64,000 bases of DNA from Symbiodinium natans (GCA_905221605.1 CAJNDS010000169.1:48501-112500); one strand, 5' to 3'. Positions 1-11,519 are shown, counted from the stretch's first letter. Notes: generated by a model from the sequence alone, not told the origin. Program-made: numbers and translations.

Positions 1-355
1 CATGCTAGTTAAGGTGGGCTCTAGGAGTGATCCTCAGCCAACCAAAGCAAAACAAATGCCGGGGTTTAGGGGTTTCGGGGTTTAGGGGTTTCGGGGTTTA
101 GGGGCCGAACTTCTAAACCTCTGAAACTTCTGAACTCCTTAACCGCCCCAGAATGGATAGAAGCTTGCTTCATAGGGACTATCGGGGAATGCTCCCCTCC
201 CGAAAAGTTGGAGATTCAAAAAACAGGCATGATGTACTTCGTTTGCCGCGTCATGAGCGGCATCAAATGCTTGCAGAGCAGAGCAGAGAATGTTGGGACA
301 CAGCAGAAGATGCCAAAATTGTATTGTCGCCAAGATGCCGAATTTTCAGGAATGG

Positions 356-845
356 TCATTTGCTGTGCAAGTTGCGGGTCAGTATGTGCAAGGGCAAAAG
401 AGGGTCCGAATCGCAAAGTAAATTCTTTTTTGTCGGAAAAACAGCAAAAACTCGGTATTTTTGTCTTGAAGATTTTGGCCTGTTTTCGAACTCACGGCTC
501 CGGCACGTAGTGTCCACGAAGGCTTGGTTGGGCGGGAGAGTGTCTTGGACATCATTCACGTAGATGCAAAAGCAGTTCCACTGCAAGACCGCCTTCCCCG
601 CATTCCTGAGCATGAACCCCTAAACCCCTAAATCCTTAATCCTGAACCCCTGATGCTCTGGGCATTCGCACGCAACGGTAACACGGACGTTATCATCGTG
701 CGGACAGGGATGCCCTGGCCATTGGCACGCAACGAAGTCAGGAAGTGTCGTAAATACCGAGGTTTTCGGCGTGTCATATGTGCACGACACACTGCAAATA
801 ACGATGGATTCACACCCTTGGCAAGTGCGGCAAACAAGGGTGATG
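356..845 (-). CDS. Two unique islands with open frames
   Basis: 655-845 reads LVCRTCQGCESIVICSVSCT then PDFVACQWPGHPCPHDDNVR, Cys-rich and free of repeat. 356-595 reads WNCFCIYVNDVQDTLPPNQA onward, with a possible donor TAC|GTGAAT after acceptor GTCTTGCAG. Plus-strand frames are also open (153-563), so gene identity and strand remain open. Confidence 0.35.
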
Positions 846-1573
846 GAGCCAAGAAACAACAACCTACTATGCAAACCCTAAATCCTACTTAGAATCCAAA
901 GCCCTCTTCGCCTAAACCCAAGAGCAGCCAAGAAAAAGAGTGGTTCCCTTTTCAAGTTAGAGGGGCTTACAGGGCAACTTAAACCCCAAGAAAAGGGAAC
1001 TGGGTCCCAGTACTGAGGGTGAATCTAGCAGGGTTGGGGCCATCAACATTCGTTAAGTTCACGAAGCAAAGGCTCCATAGGGTTCTTAGGCAACCTACAG
1101 CTATGTAGGTTCCCCTGAAGCCCTAAGAGCCCTAGAGCCCTGAAACCACCCCTGAAGCCCTGGGGAAGCTTAGGGGAGCCTTAGGGAGTAGTGGGGAGTG
1201 TTAGGGAACCCTGGGTTACATACCCCTAAACCCTAAACCCTAAAACCAAAACCCTAAACCCTAAAACCAAAACCCTAACCCTAAAAACCTTGAACCCAAG
1301 GGCCGGCCAGTCTTGGCTGACTTCTGAACCCCCCCCCCTAAAACTTAACTTATTGGCTCCTTATTGTAGTTTCTACAAAAGCCCGAAGGTAAAACCCTAA
1401 ACCCTGAGCCCTACACCCTAAACCCTAAACCCTAAACCCTAATCCCGAAACCCTAAACCTCAAGAGCCAGCCAGAAGAAAGCCAAGAAAAGCTCTTAAAC
1501 GCCAACCCCTTGCAAAACATTCCTGCATATGATCCTCTTAACCCAAGAAGGAAAAAATCTGAATTATCCGAAG

Positions 1574-1812
1574 GGCCCCTAAACCCTAAACCCTAAACCC
1601 TAAACCCTAAACCCTAAACCCTAAACCCTAAACCCTAAACCCTAAACCCTAAACACCCAGGCTCCCGGCCTCGTCGCTTGGAGGACGCGGCTCTGGGCGG
1701 CTAGTGCAGGGAGGCCTGGGCTTAGGGTTTAGGGTTTAGGGTTTAGGGTTTAGGGTTTAGGGTTTAGGGTTTAGGGTTTAGGGTTTAGGGTTTAGGGTTT
1801 AGGGTTTAGGGT
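1574..1812. repeat. Head-to-head interstitial telomeric arrays
   Basis: CCCTAAA units (1574-1652), a roughly 70-nt unique island, then TTTAGGG units (1719-1812). This opposed arrangement around a unique island recurs throughout the window. Confidence 0.95.
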
Positions 1813-1907
1813 TCAGCACTCCGGGTCGAGCAGCTTTATGGTTAAGCTTTATTTACGGCTCGGATATAACACCCACCCACCCAGAGAATCCCACTACATT
1901 GAGAAAG

Positions 1908-2218
1908 CCAAAAACGGCCAAATTCTGAAAATAAAGCGGCCAAATTCTGAAAATAAAGCGGCCAAATTCTGAAAATAAAGCGGCCAAATTCTGAAAATAA
2001 AGCGGCCAAATTCTGAAAATAAAGCGGCCAAATTCTGAAAATAAAGCGGCCAAATTCTGAAAATAAAACGGCCAAATTCTGAAAATAAAACGGCCAAATT
2101 CTGAAAATAAAGCGGCCAAATTCTGAAAATAAAGCGGCCAAATTCTGAAAATAAAGCGGCCAAATTCTGAAAATAAAGCGGCCAAATTCTGAAAATAAAG
2201 CGGCCAAATTTTGAAAAT
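1908..2218. repeat. 22-bp minisatellite
   Basis: About 14 copies of GGCCAAATTCTGAAAATAAA-type units (22 bp) with single-base variants (GCGG/ACGG). Flanked on both sides by telomeric runs. The minus-strand ORF of FQNLAALFSEFGRFIFRIWP units is an artefact. Confidence 0.95.
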
Positions 2219-2510
2219 ACAATTAAGGTTTAAATATATATGGTAGAGAGGGTTTAGGGTTTAGGGTTTAGGGTTTAGGGTTTAGGGTTTAGGGTTTAGG
2301 GTTTAGGGTTTAGGGTTTAGGGTGCCCCGAACCTTGAACCCGGGTGTCTTTCAACAGACTTCGGCACGAGGGCGGAGAGATCCGATGCAAAATGTTTCGG
2401 AGTTCAGGGGTTTAGGGGGTTCAGGGTTTCGGGCTTAGCGTTCAAGTTTTCGAATTTAAGGCTCAGAACCTGTGTTTTTTTTGGGGGGAAGCTGCCTCCT
2501 CTGAGGCTTC

Positions 2511-2614
2511 TCAACTACTGGATTCGCTAGGCTCTTGCAAGTTGACGTTCAGCACTTCGCATGGTCGATGCAGACGTCTTGGTGGACTTGGTGGGGTTGT
2601 TGAATCACACCTGG
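2511..2614 (-). CDS. Terminal exon-like island
   Basis: 104 nt to TGA: RCDSTTPPSPPRRLHRPCEV then LNVNLQEPSESSS. Acceptor GGCTGTAG. The plus strand is also open, so strand confidence is limited. Confidence 0.4.
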
Positions 2615-3119
2615 CTACAGCCTTCGGGCCAATTAGGGTTTAGTGTTTAGGGTTTGGGGTTTAGGGTTTAGGGGTTTGGGGTCAAGGGTCTAGGGTTTAG
2701 GGAACTGTTCCGAAACCCCTTCGTGAAACAGCATTACATGAAGCTTCTTCTTCAGGAACCTTTTGTTTGCAGGCTTTGTTGGGGTGCGGAACGGTACCGG
2801 AGGGTGCCAAGCTTGGCAGCCGACTCACCATATTGTAGCGCGCAACCCTAAACCCTAAACCCTTTTTGGTGTTTAGGGTTTAGGGTTTAGGGTTTTGGGG
2901 TTTAGGGTTTAGGGCTTCATTACTTTCATTCACACAAGAGCCCAGATCCGCAGAAGGGCCAGAAAGTACATACCACCAGGCTGCGCACCCTTAGCCTGCC
3001 CTAGAGCCCTTACACCCTTCAACCCATACACCCTAAATCCCTACCAAGCAAAACCCTAAACCTTGAAGCTTAAGCCCCTTAAGCCTCAAACCCTCAACCC
3101 TATCCAAGTAAATATCCCC

Positions 3120-3590
3120 CGGGTGGCGATGCCATGCCGGGAAAACACGCCGCCAGGCCATGGTTGAGGATCGGGGACCCTTAGGCTCTCAAATTCACTA
3201 AACCCTAAACCCTAAACCCTAAACCCTAAACCCTAAACCCTAAACCCTAAACCCTAAACCCTAAACCCTAAACCCTAAACCCTAAACCCTAAACCCTACT
3301 GAACTACTCAACCCCAGAAACCCCCAGATAAGAACATGCAGCTAAGAAGGCAAGCCCATGGCTGCGGCATACGTGGCTTGGGGATCTTGGTAGGGCCGAG
3401 GATGTTAAAGGTTCCTAGGGCAACCCTAAACCCTAAACCCTAAACCCTAAACCCTACACCCTAAACCCTAAACCCTAAACCCTAAAACCCAGACGGGGCA
3501 CTCTTAACGGCTAGTAGAGCTTAGGGCTTCGGGTCTGGGGCTAGGAGTGTCGTTGCAAGGCCTGAAGGTGGCCGGTAGAGCTTGCAGGGC
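3120..3590 (-). CDS. Cluster of weak exon candidates
   Basis: 3520-3590 (LYRPPSGLATTLLAPDPKP after CCTGCAAG), 3335-3395 (IPKPRMPQPWACLLSCMF after CTACCAAG) and 3120-3160 (possible ATG: MAWRRVFPAWHRHPGDIY). All are unique islands between telomeric arrays; none is recognised. Confidence 0.3.
3197..3297. repeat. Interstitial telomeric array (CCCTAAA)
   Basis: About 14 near-perfect CCCTAAA units, intron material between exon-like islands. Confidence 0.95.
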
Positions 3591-3607
3591 TCAAGGTTCC
3601 AGGGCTT

Positions 3608-3842
3608 GCTTGGAGGTTCATGGTACTTATTAACCCAATAACGGCTGTACCTATAACCCCATAGGGTTTAGGATTTAGGGTTTGGGGTTTAGGGTTTAAG
3701 GTTTAGGGTTTGGGGTTTAGGGTTTCAGGTTAGGGAATAATCGCTGTACTGAAATACCCAATTATAACCATATTGGGGCACTCAAGGGGCCTATATGTGG
3801 GTTATAAGTACAGTTATACTTGGTTGACAAGTACCGAACCTC
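3608..3842. mobile_element. MITE-like element (family 6)
   Basis: GGAGGTTCATGGTACTTATT at the left and AAGTACCGAACCTCC at the right are inverted; a telomeric block sits in the interior. Partial copies at 19990-20055 and 44405-44480. Confidence 0.7.
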
Positions 3843-4034
3843 CAAGTGGGGCTATCTAAAGCTTCGGGAGGGATTTGGGTTTAGGGTTTAAAAATAGGGT
3901 TGTTCAGGGTTGAGGGGTTTAGGGTTTAGGGTTTAGGGTTTAGGGTTTAGGGTTTAGGGTGAGGGTTTATGATATGTAGGAAAGGTTTCGGGATATCTCG
4001 AGTTGCCGGGCTTGCAAGATCTTGATGGTCGGGA

Positions 4035-4118
4035 CTACCATGACGGCTGCAGTGGCACTCGCCGGTGAACTTGCATGCTACATCCTTCCACTACGACGCT
4101 GTGATGTGTTCTGCAGAG
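4035..4118 (-). CDS. Exon of 27 codons
   Basis: LCRTHHSVVVEGCSMQVHRR then VPLQPSW and TAG, after the strong acceptor GTTGAGCGCTTCAG. A GT donor (TCATG|GTAGTC) overlaps the stop. Confidence 0.5.
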   Translation of the reverse strand, partial: LCRTHHSVVVEGCSMQVHRRVPLQPSW

Positions 4119-4495
4119 CTGAAGCGCTCAACAACCCGAAATGAAGAGTCGCAGCCGAAACCCCATAAACCCTGAACCCTGAACCCTAAACCCTAAACCC
4201 CAAACCCGAAACCCTAAACCCTAAACCCTAAACCCGAAACCCTAAACCCGATACCCAATGTGGCCGTGGGCCGAAACTGCGTGCAATTTGCAGGGCGCCG
4301 ACTGAAGGTCCCAATCCCGCCAAGTTGCTTTTCTAGACCCAAGAATAACCTAGGAATACAAAAAGGTGTACCCTTTTTGATTCAGAGGGCCTAGACCCCA
4401 AACCCTAAACCCTAAACCCTAAACCCTAGAATCCCTCAACTGTGGTCTAGGATGTAGGGTTGAGGATGGGGCGTAGGATTGAGGCTTCGTAGGGC

Positions 4496-4759
4496 TCAGG
4501 GCTTTCTGAGCTCAAAGGGCACCTCGCGCAACGCCAGCGACGTGCGAGAGGCCTGCATCAACGCCGGAAGGGCGAGGGGGGGGGGGGGGGGGGGTGGAAG
4601 GGTTTAGGGCTCAGGGCTGAGGGTTCCCTAAAACCCTAAACCCTAAACCCTAAACCTTAAACCTTAAACCCCAAACCCCAAAGCCGAAACCCTAAACCCT
4701 AAGAACTCCCAGGCCTCCGGTAGCTGCGATGAGCCCAGCTGGAAAGGCCGGTCCCTCTC
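4496..4759 (-). CDS. Two exons ending in TGA
   Basis: 4715-4759 (ERDRPFQLGSSQLPE, acceptor GCATCAG, donor CCGGAG|GCCTGG) and 4496-4552 (ASRTSLALREVPFELRKP then TGA, acceptor CCGGCGTTGATGCAG). They are phase 0 across the join. The plus strand of the second is also open. Confidence 0.5.
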
Positions 4760-5230
4760 CTGATGCTCTTGTTGTTTGGTTTAGGGTTTAGGGTTTCGGG
4801 TTTAGGGTTTGGGGTTTGGGGTCTAGGGTTTAGGGTTTAGGGTTTAGGGTTTGGGGTTTAGGGTTTAGGGTTTAGGGTTTGGGGTTTAGGGTTTAGGGTT
4901 CAGGGTTTAAGGTTTAGGTTTCGGGGTTTACGCGTAGTTTAGGGGTTTAGGGTTAACGGCTTCGGGTGCACGCCCTCCCCCCGCAAGAAAGAAGGGAAGT
5001 CCTGCTGAACCCCGGTATGATCCTTACCCTAAACCCTAAACCCCAAACCGTAAACCCTAAACCCTAAACCCTAAACCCTGCCGGGGGGGGGTGTGGAAAA
5101 AAGGTACCACCTCTTTGGTTCATCCCACAGGGCTAGAGCTTGGGGGGGATTCGGTTTCAGGCTTTAGGGGGAGGGTTTAGGGTTTAGGGTTTAGGGTTCA
5201 GGGGTCTAGGCTTGAAGCCCATCACCCAGA

Positions 5231-5290
5231 TCACCCCCGAGCCACCTCGCTTCGTGAGGAGTCAAGCTTGAAGGGTCCCACTTCCTCCTC
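5231..5290 (-). CDS. Terminal exon
   Basis: 60 nt to TGA: EEEVGPFKLDSSRSEVARG. Acceptor CTCGTCGGATCAG. Unique sequence. Confidence 0.5.
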   Translation of the reverse strand, partial: EEEVGPFKLDSSRSEVARG

Positions 5291-5435
5291 CTGATCCGAC
5301 GAGAGCTTAGGACTTCAGGATTTAGGGCTTAGGGTTAAGAACTCCACACCCTCTTTTTGTTGGTTTCCTAAGAACCCTATCAGTGGCTGTATAATCATAC
5401 CCTACCAAAAAATACCTTGGCTTGGGTTCGCAAAA

Positions 5436-5685
5436 CTAGGCGTGTGTAGTCGTCATTTGGGCCGTAGTTTGGCCTGGGGTGTGGTCCGACAAAAGGTTAG
5501 GGTAATGCCCACAATAGACGAGGACTCTTTCGGAGTTTGAGGCTCGAGGGTTTCGGTTGGGGGCTTGTGGCGCGTCGAAAAAAGAGCTTCGCGATGACTC
5601 TGCCACGACGACACACACACACACACACACTGCAGCCTTTTCGGCGCAAGCGACATGGCAAGTGCTCATGACGTACACCCTGAGC
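5436..5685 (-). CDS. Exon-like ORF with internal GT microsatellite
   Basis: After the strong acceptor GATTTTTGCAG the frame reads LRVYVMSTCHVACAEKAAVC, a (GT)n-encoded Val/Cys run, then AESSRSSFFDAPQAPNRNPR, open to 5436. The dinucleotide run and two other open frames lower confidence. Confidence 0.4.
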
Positions 5686-6031
5686 CTGCAAAAATCCTTC
5701 CCCAACCCTAAACCCTAAACCCGGCATGAACCCAAAACCCGAAACCCTACACCGCATTTGGAACAACCAAAATTCCTGGCCCAGAGGAACCTCGGTCACG
5801 CAAGCCAAGAGCCCTGACTTTCTAGGGTTCTTCAGGGAGAGTGTAGGGAGCCTGAGGGAAACTGAGGGAGCCTCAGCGAGTAGTGGGGAGTATTCTACCC
5901 CCCCTTGAATTCCTCTCCCTTAAGAACTCTAACCCTAAACCCTAAACCCTAAACCCTAATTAAACTCTAGACCCTAAACCCTAAACCCCTGAAACCCCCT
6001 AAACGACTGAAATCTCCTGCGAGTTCGATGA

Positions 6032-6086
6032 GCTTCCCGAGGATGAGGATGCCGAGTCCCCCTGCTGGGAGTGTAGCCTGCGTCGG
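6032..6086 (-). CDS. Exon-like island, strand ambiguous
   Basis: Minus: acceptor CTTGCGCACCGACGCAG, then ATLPAGGLGILILGKLIELA. Plus: an acidic Cys-containing frame FDELPEDEDAESPCWECSLR. The minus strand is preferred because of the acceptor and the direction of neighbouring genes. Confidence 0.4.
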
Positions 6087-6445
6087 TGCGCAAGGGTTGA
6101 GGGTGGGGGCTCATGATTTGATTTTTTTTTGGGGGGGGGGGCCTGATTCTGAGCCTTATGATCTAAACCCTAATGTAAACCCTAAACATGAGACCTCGTA
6201 GACTCGTAGACCCTTAAGGGCATCTCCCACAATCGGGATACCCTGTGTGTACACAGCTAAGTTTGTAAGGATCCCAGTACCTTAATCGGGTGTAGAGAGA
6301 ACAGTCTACACCCCAAGGCCCTATATAGCATGAACTCCTATGTGAGGGTTTTGTCACCAAGGGCTATGTGGGTCATGTGAAGGGTTTAGGGTTTAAGGTC
6401 GCAACGGGTCTTGGCTTGGAAGCCATGTTGACTTAGTAAGTAGGG

Positions 6446-6845
6446 TTAGTAAGCTGGTTTATGGGGACTATAATCGGGTCTCGGGTTTGCTGTAATATTC
6501 CTTTTAAGGTTTAGGCCTGAACTCATCTGTGCTGGGGTTAGGGGAATGACTCTAAAAAGCTCCGGTACCGGGTCCGTGGGTGCTACCGACCTCCGAGCTG
6601 TGGGAGGCGAGCGAATGACCTGGGTCGGCTTGCGCCATAGGTCGAGGGGCTCAAGCGCCGTCACCCCCCCACTGTGCATTTTCCTGGGTCTTCTATCTTG
6701 GGATATTGAATCTTGAAGTTCATACCTCGGCACTCCTTGCAGCATGCCCTTACAACATAACCTCCTCTCGGTCTTACTAACACCACGATGCCGACGGCTT
6801 GCATACGAGCGCCGCTCGCAACGGAGTCCCAGCTAGCTGGTCCGC
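6446..6845 (-). CDS. Two exon-like islands
   Basis: 6785-6845: acceptor CGGACCAG, then LAGTPLRAALVCKPSASW. 6446-6745: a continuous 99-codon frame containing VTALEPLDLWRKPTQ, with possible donor CAG|GTCATT. The frame's N-terminal part (VPRYELQDSISQDRRPRKMH) is protein-like; the C-terminal part runs into repeat. Confidence 0.4.
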
Positions 6846-7552
6846 TAGCAGGAAAATGCCGCGCGGGAACGATTTTTTTTCTGTCGGTTTAGGGTTTCTG
6901 GGTTTCTGGGTTCTGGGTTTAGGGTTTAGGGTTTAGGGATACGAGGTAGATGGATGTACCAGGGTTTCTGGGTTTCTGGGTTCTGGGTTTAGGGTTTAGG
7001 GATACGAAGTCGATGTGTACTAAGTAAATAAGCAAAACGGGCTTCTCCACCATGGGTTCCTGAGGCCCCCCACTGCTCTTCCAGCTCGTTGAGCTTGTCC
7101 TCCAGGTTTGTTTTTTAGGGTTTAGGGTTTAGGGTTTAGGGATTTAGGTTTTAGGGTTTAGGGTTTAGGGGTTTAGGTTCTAGGTTTTAGGGGGTTTAGG
7201 GTTTAGGGTTTCGGGTTTAGGATGTAAGGTTTCAAGACTCGGGCCCTAGACCTCTCCCCACCCTAGCTAGCCCAACTGCCTGCTGCCCAAAACAGGACTC
7301 AAAGAACCGTCCCCTAAACCCTAAGCCCTTTGGGCCCAGCCTCTGAAACCACAACACCCCGAACCTCAAACCCCAAACCCTAACACCCTCAGCCCTCAAC
7401 CCGAAACCCCATCATCCCCACACACTGTTGGGCCCCTCAGCCCCAGAAACCTCAACCCTAACACCCTAGACCCTAAGCCCACCCAGACCCCAAACCCAAA
7501 ATACCCTCAACCCTAAACCCCAAACCCCAAACCCTAAACCCCGAACCAAAGC

Positions 7553-7609
7553 CTGCAGATGCTGCCAGCTCATCCTCCTCTCCATGGCCTGCCACAGCTT
7601 CCCAGACCC
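7553..7609 (-). CDS. Exon-like island
   Basis: 57 nt: GSGKLWQAMERRMSWQHLQ. The acceptor TTATGGATCCTCCCAG matches the pre-acceptor string of the 39826 exon; donor CTGCAG|GCTTTG (GC type). Confidence 0.5.
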
Positions 7610-8394
7610 CTGGGAGGATCCATAAAGTAGACCCCCTTCAGGGTTTAGGGTGTAGGGTTTAGGGTTTCGGGTAGAGAGTCGAGGAACCCTAAACCCTGAA
7701 AAATGGCCCAGTAGTAGTTAGTATAGGGTACCATCTGGGGGCTCTATTTTTGGGGAGTCTGGGAATTTAGGGCTACTTTCAGGAGTTCTGAACCTTTTAC
7801 TATGTATATATATATACACATTTTTTAAAAAAATATTTATGTTATTCTAGTATCTTTCTTTTTATTTTGTTGCGGGACGGGGGGGGGGGGGGGGGGCGGG
7901 CCTCCTGGCTTTGAACCTTCCTTCTTGAGCTTTAGGGCTTTCTGGGAGTGTAGGGCTGACAATAAGGGGCTTGGGGCCTCACGCTGAAGCCATGTACCCA
8001 ACAGTTCAAGCAGACGAGAACCTTGAAGCCCTAAACCCTAAACCCTAAACCCCAAACCCTAAACCCTAAACCCTAAACCCTAAACCCTACTCAAGAAAGC
8101 AACAAAAACGAAGCTCCAAAGAACTCATCCCCCCGAGTGGTCTAGGTTTAGGTTGGGATGCCACCCCTTGTACTAACAGTCCTTAAAAGGGTTTTACGGT
8201 TTAGGGTGCAGGGATAATCATGGGGGATAGTATAATCCGAACATCCCAAGGTTGGGGGCTGGTAGCTGGGTTTTGCCCGGAAACCCTCTGCAGGAGAACA
8301 GTCCGAGATAAGACCTTTGAAGGGAACATCAATTCATATCTACAGGCCGACAGCACCAGAAAGAAACCCTCGGGTCATGTGGCAGGGGGGTTTC

Positions 8395-8613
8395 GTGGCA
8401 GCCCAGTAACCATATTACAGTAAGGGCACTTTTTTTTGCTAGTTACTTTATAAGGGAACTTGGCTGCACTCAGAAGGGTAGCTAGAAACTAAATTTTTAG
8501 CTGCCTTGTTAAGAAACCCAATAAACCCAAAAAGGCTAAAGATGTAAAGTTACAGTAAAGCACCACAAAGGCCAGAACAAAAAAAGGGTCAAGGGTACCA
8601 CTGGGCTGCCAGG
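8395..8613. mobile_element. MITE-like element (family 1)
   Basis: GGCAGCCCAGTAACCATATT at the left and GGGTACCACTGGGCTGCC at the right; the interior is longer than in the other copies. Confidence 0.7.
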
Positions 8614-8805
8614 GCTTTGAGGGTTTTTGGGTTAAGGGCTCTGGGGAAGACTCGCCCAACCTTTGAAGCCGGAACCCTCAGCCCTAAAACCCCGAATCTG
8701 TTCCACTATGTGCTTAAGAACTCACCCAAAAACAAGAGATCTTATTCCTTATACAGGTCATGTAGGGATTACTGTCTGTTTTCGTTGTTTTTTGTTTTTC
8801 TTTCT

Positions 8806-8845
<40 letters not shown>

Positions 8846-8914
8846 CTTAAGCACATCATAGTGTTGTTCATGCACACTTCATGAATCGAGGTGTGGCGAC
8901 GGTGGAGACCTGGA

Positions 8915-8953
8915 CTCTGCGAGCCGTGCGGCAGATGACGTTCAAGATGCTTA
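8915..8953 (-). CDS. Exon-like island
   Basis: ILNVICRTARRVQ between CCTAAG and CAG|GTCTCC. The plus strand of the same island is also open (VATVETWTLRAVRQMTFK), so strand is unsure. Confidence 0.3.
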
Positions 8954-9043
8954 GGGTTTAGGGTTTAGGAGTTTAGGAGGGTTTAGGGTTTAGGGTTTCG
9001 GGTTTAGAGCGGCGCTAGTTTTTTGGAAAGTTCTAGGGTGCTT

Positions 9044-9182
9044 AAGGGAGGGGGGTTCATGGGCGGTAGGGATTTAGGGAACCTTAGGGAGGCTTAGGGA
9101 ACCTTACAGAAGCTTTGGGAAGCCTAGAGAGCCTTAGGGAGTAGTGGGGAGTATTAGGTAACCTTGGGTTACATACCCCCCT
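9044..9182. mobile_element. MITE-like element (family 3)
   Basis: Related copies at 1140-1212, 5818-5910 and 59196-59312 share GGCTTAGGGA, GAGTAGTGGGGAGTATTAGG and GGTTACATACCCCCCTT; 59196-59312 is in the opposite orientation. Confidence 0.7.
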
Positions 9183-9326
9183 TTCAGAACCTTGTAAAAA
9201 TGATGTGACTGAGTTAGATCCTCGTAGGCGGACTCGGATGACCCGTAAAACCCACGGAAACGTATTACTAATCATGATCCTCTTGAACCCAATAAGAAGA
9301 AAAAGCAACACACCATAAGGGCCTAC

Positions 9327-9888
9327 CTGTTGGAATAAGGGTCTCGCGGGCTGCAGAAAATGGCCCTGCCCGGCCCCACAGCTCTCTCCTGACCAGCTGG
9401 CCGCATTCGCAGATGAGCTGTACTTGTGACTGCTGCATCACACTTTTGGTGCCCTCCACATCCAGGCAAAGGCGCGAAGGAAGCTGGGCTCATGCCTCGA
9501 AAACCAAATGAGACCTAAAAGGGTTTATGGCTCATACATCCAAAAAAAGGGATTGTAGTAGTATAGGGTATATGACCCCCCTAAACCCTAAACCCTAAAC
9601 CCTAAACCCTAAATCCTAAACCCTAAACCCTAATTAAACCCTAAACCCCAACTTTAGGGTTCACTTGGTCCCTAAGGAAGCAAGCGACCTACCGAGCCCC
9701 CCTCCGCAGCCTTCTCCCCAGGACGCCCCCAAAAAGCCTCTGAAAAGGAGTCCTACATATGTTTCCCCTTAAACCCAAAATGGGAACCCTAAACCCTAAC
9801 CCTAAACCCTATACCCTAAACCCTAAACCCCAAACCCCAAAACCCTTAAACCCTTACCTGGCATCTAAGCCGACTCTTAGCTCTCCGA
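9327..9888 (-). CDS. Three phase-consistent exons of an unknown gene
   Basis: 9858-9888 (GELRVGLDA, donor CCAG|GTAAGG), 9693-9739 (GFLGASWGEGCGGGL, acceptor CTCCTTTTCAG, donor CTCG|GTAGGT) and 9327-9488 (53 codons: QLPSRLCLDVEGTKSVMQQS, QVQLICECGQLVRRELWGRA, GPFSAARETLIP; donor ACAG|GTAGGC). The joins complete Arg and Ala in phase, which is strong support. Paired Cys in ICECG may bind metal. Family unknown. Confidence 0.6.
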
Positions 9889-10244
9889 CTTCCGCACAGA
9901 GTGTTTGAGGTTAGGGTTTAGGGTTTAGGGCTTAGGGCTTAGGGTTTAGGAGAATGGGGGTGAGCTTTTTTTTTTTCTACGGCTGAGGGTTTACTCGACC
10001 CAAGAGTAACCCAGGAATTCAAAGGGTCGCGGTTTAGGGCTTAGGGTTTAGGGTTTAGGAATTAGGAACCTAAACCCTAGAAAAAGCGAATAGGGGCCTA
10101 CTCTGGGTCCTAGTTCAGGGTTCAATGGCAAGATGGGTTGTGTAAGGTTGATAGAGCTTAGGGCTCTGAGGGATTGGTTCTTCAGGGATGAAACCCTAAA
10201 CCGTAAACCTAAACCCTAAACCCTAAACCCTAAACCCTTAGGTT

Positions 10245-10879
10245 TGGGGCTGAGGGGTTCGGGATACTTCGGCCGCAGCTTCCTCGGATCTCTGCCTTGC
10301 CTCTCTAGGTCCTGCACTTCTCATGGGTTCCCCTACTACCTCCTCTATACTACCCCCCCCCCCGCCCCCCTGATTAGGGGCCCAAAAACATGGTTTAGGG
10401 TTTAGGGGTACTGCCCCCGTCTATACTACCCCCCCCCCCTCTAGATTCCCCCATAATGAAGGCTACTTAGGGCTACTTAAGGTTCGTTAAGGGGGGCACC
10501 GGGTGGGGGGGGGGGGGGGGGTTATTTCGAGGGGGGTAGAAGCCCTAAACCCGAAACCCTGTCAATTTTTGGGCCCCTAATTATTGGGGGTAGTTTCGAG
10601 GGGGGTGGTAGGGAAACCCATGAATTTCTTTGGCAGGCCGGCATCAGAGCAGCCAGCGCAGGCTTTTAGTTCGTAGGGTTGTGGGCCTAGGTTTTGGGGG
10701 GGGGGGGGGGGTATAGGGTTTAGGGTTTAGGGTTTAGAGTTTAGAGTTTGGAGGTTTTGACCTTATTGTTCGGGCCCCAAACCGGTTCCTGCCCTCCATC
10801 CTCTGCACAGGGAAGGAGGGGCCCTGCGCGGTAAGCAGGAAGCTCCTTGCGTGCCAGGGCCAAAATGCGACTGCATCCC
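10245..10879 (-). CDS. Two exon-like islands
   Basis: About 10784-10829: strong acceptor CCTGCTTACCGCGCAG, then GPSFPVQRMEGRN with donor CCG|GTTTGGGG (an alternative longer frame GMQSHFGPGTQGASCLPR starts at 10879). About 10245-10305: acceptor AAGTGCAG, then DLERQGRDPRKLRPKYPEPL. Linkage between them is assumed. Confidence 0.4.
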
Positions 10880-11029
10880 CTGCATCCCAAGAACTTCAAA
10901 TTCATCCTGCCCCCAAACCCTCACTCATCAACCACAAACTACCCTAAACCCTAGAACCATGAAAAAGCCTAAACCCTAAACCCTAAACCCTAAACCCTAA
11001 ACCCTAAACCCTAAACCCCAAACCCTCGC

Positions 11030-11118
11030 CCTATAATATCTTCCTGCTTAGGCCAACGGCCGCTGGAGCTCTTGCGGAACGGGCTGAGAGGCATTGGCAC
11101 CAACAACGCTCCATGTGC
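11030..11118 (-). CDS. Exon-like island
   Basis: Open frame LLVPMPLSPFRKSSSGRWPK then QEDII, probably entering at CATGGAG. The frame also extends upstream (LDLLGILNFAHGA). Flanked by telomeric runs on both sides. Confidence 0.45.
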
Positions 11119-11471
11119 AAAGTTCAAAATGCCCAGAAGGTCCAGCCCGGTTTAGGGTTTAGGGTTTAGGGTTTAGGATTTGGGTACAGGAGGGTTGATG
11201 GCATAGGCAGGCAAAACAAGCCTAAGCCCGTTATTACAATATGCCCGAAACCTAAACCATGCAGCTTCTGAACTCAGGGGTACATTCTTGGGAATGTATG
11301 ACAGTTTCTTGTTTTCTAACATATTTCCTAGTTTGAATTGTCCTTTTGGGTCGAATATTAAGAGTCTTATGAGGGATTCTCGTCAACCCTCACAGATATG
11401 AACTCTAAACTCATCCCTGAGCCCCACATCATGAAGCTTGTCTTTCTTGGGGAGGGAGGCTACCCCCCCCC

Positions 11472-11477
11472 CCCCCC

Positions 11478-11519
<42 letters not shown>

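Larger units (their letters stand above)
7615..9040. other. Repeat-dominated stretch
   Basis: Holds telomeric runs, A/T-rich sequence (7800-7870), G tracts (7880, 8805-8843), a family-1 element and a family-4-like hairpin. Only the weak island at 8915-8953 might be coding. Confidence 0.6.

Noticed and set aside
153-563. 136-codon plus-strand ORF
   Set aside because: Not excluded, but overlapping frames on both strands are open and the better-looking peptide is on the minus strand, so it is reported only as part of the weak 356-845 entry.
1842-2222. 126-, 110- and 89-codon ORFs on the minus strand
   Set aside because: Translations of a 22-bp minisatellite; three frames are open with the same repeated peptide.
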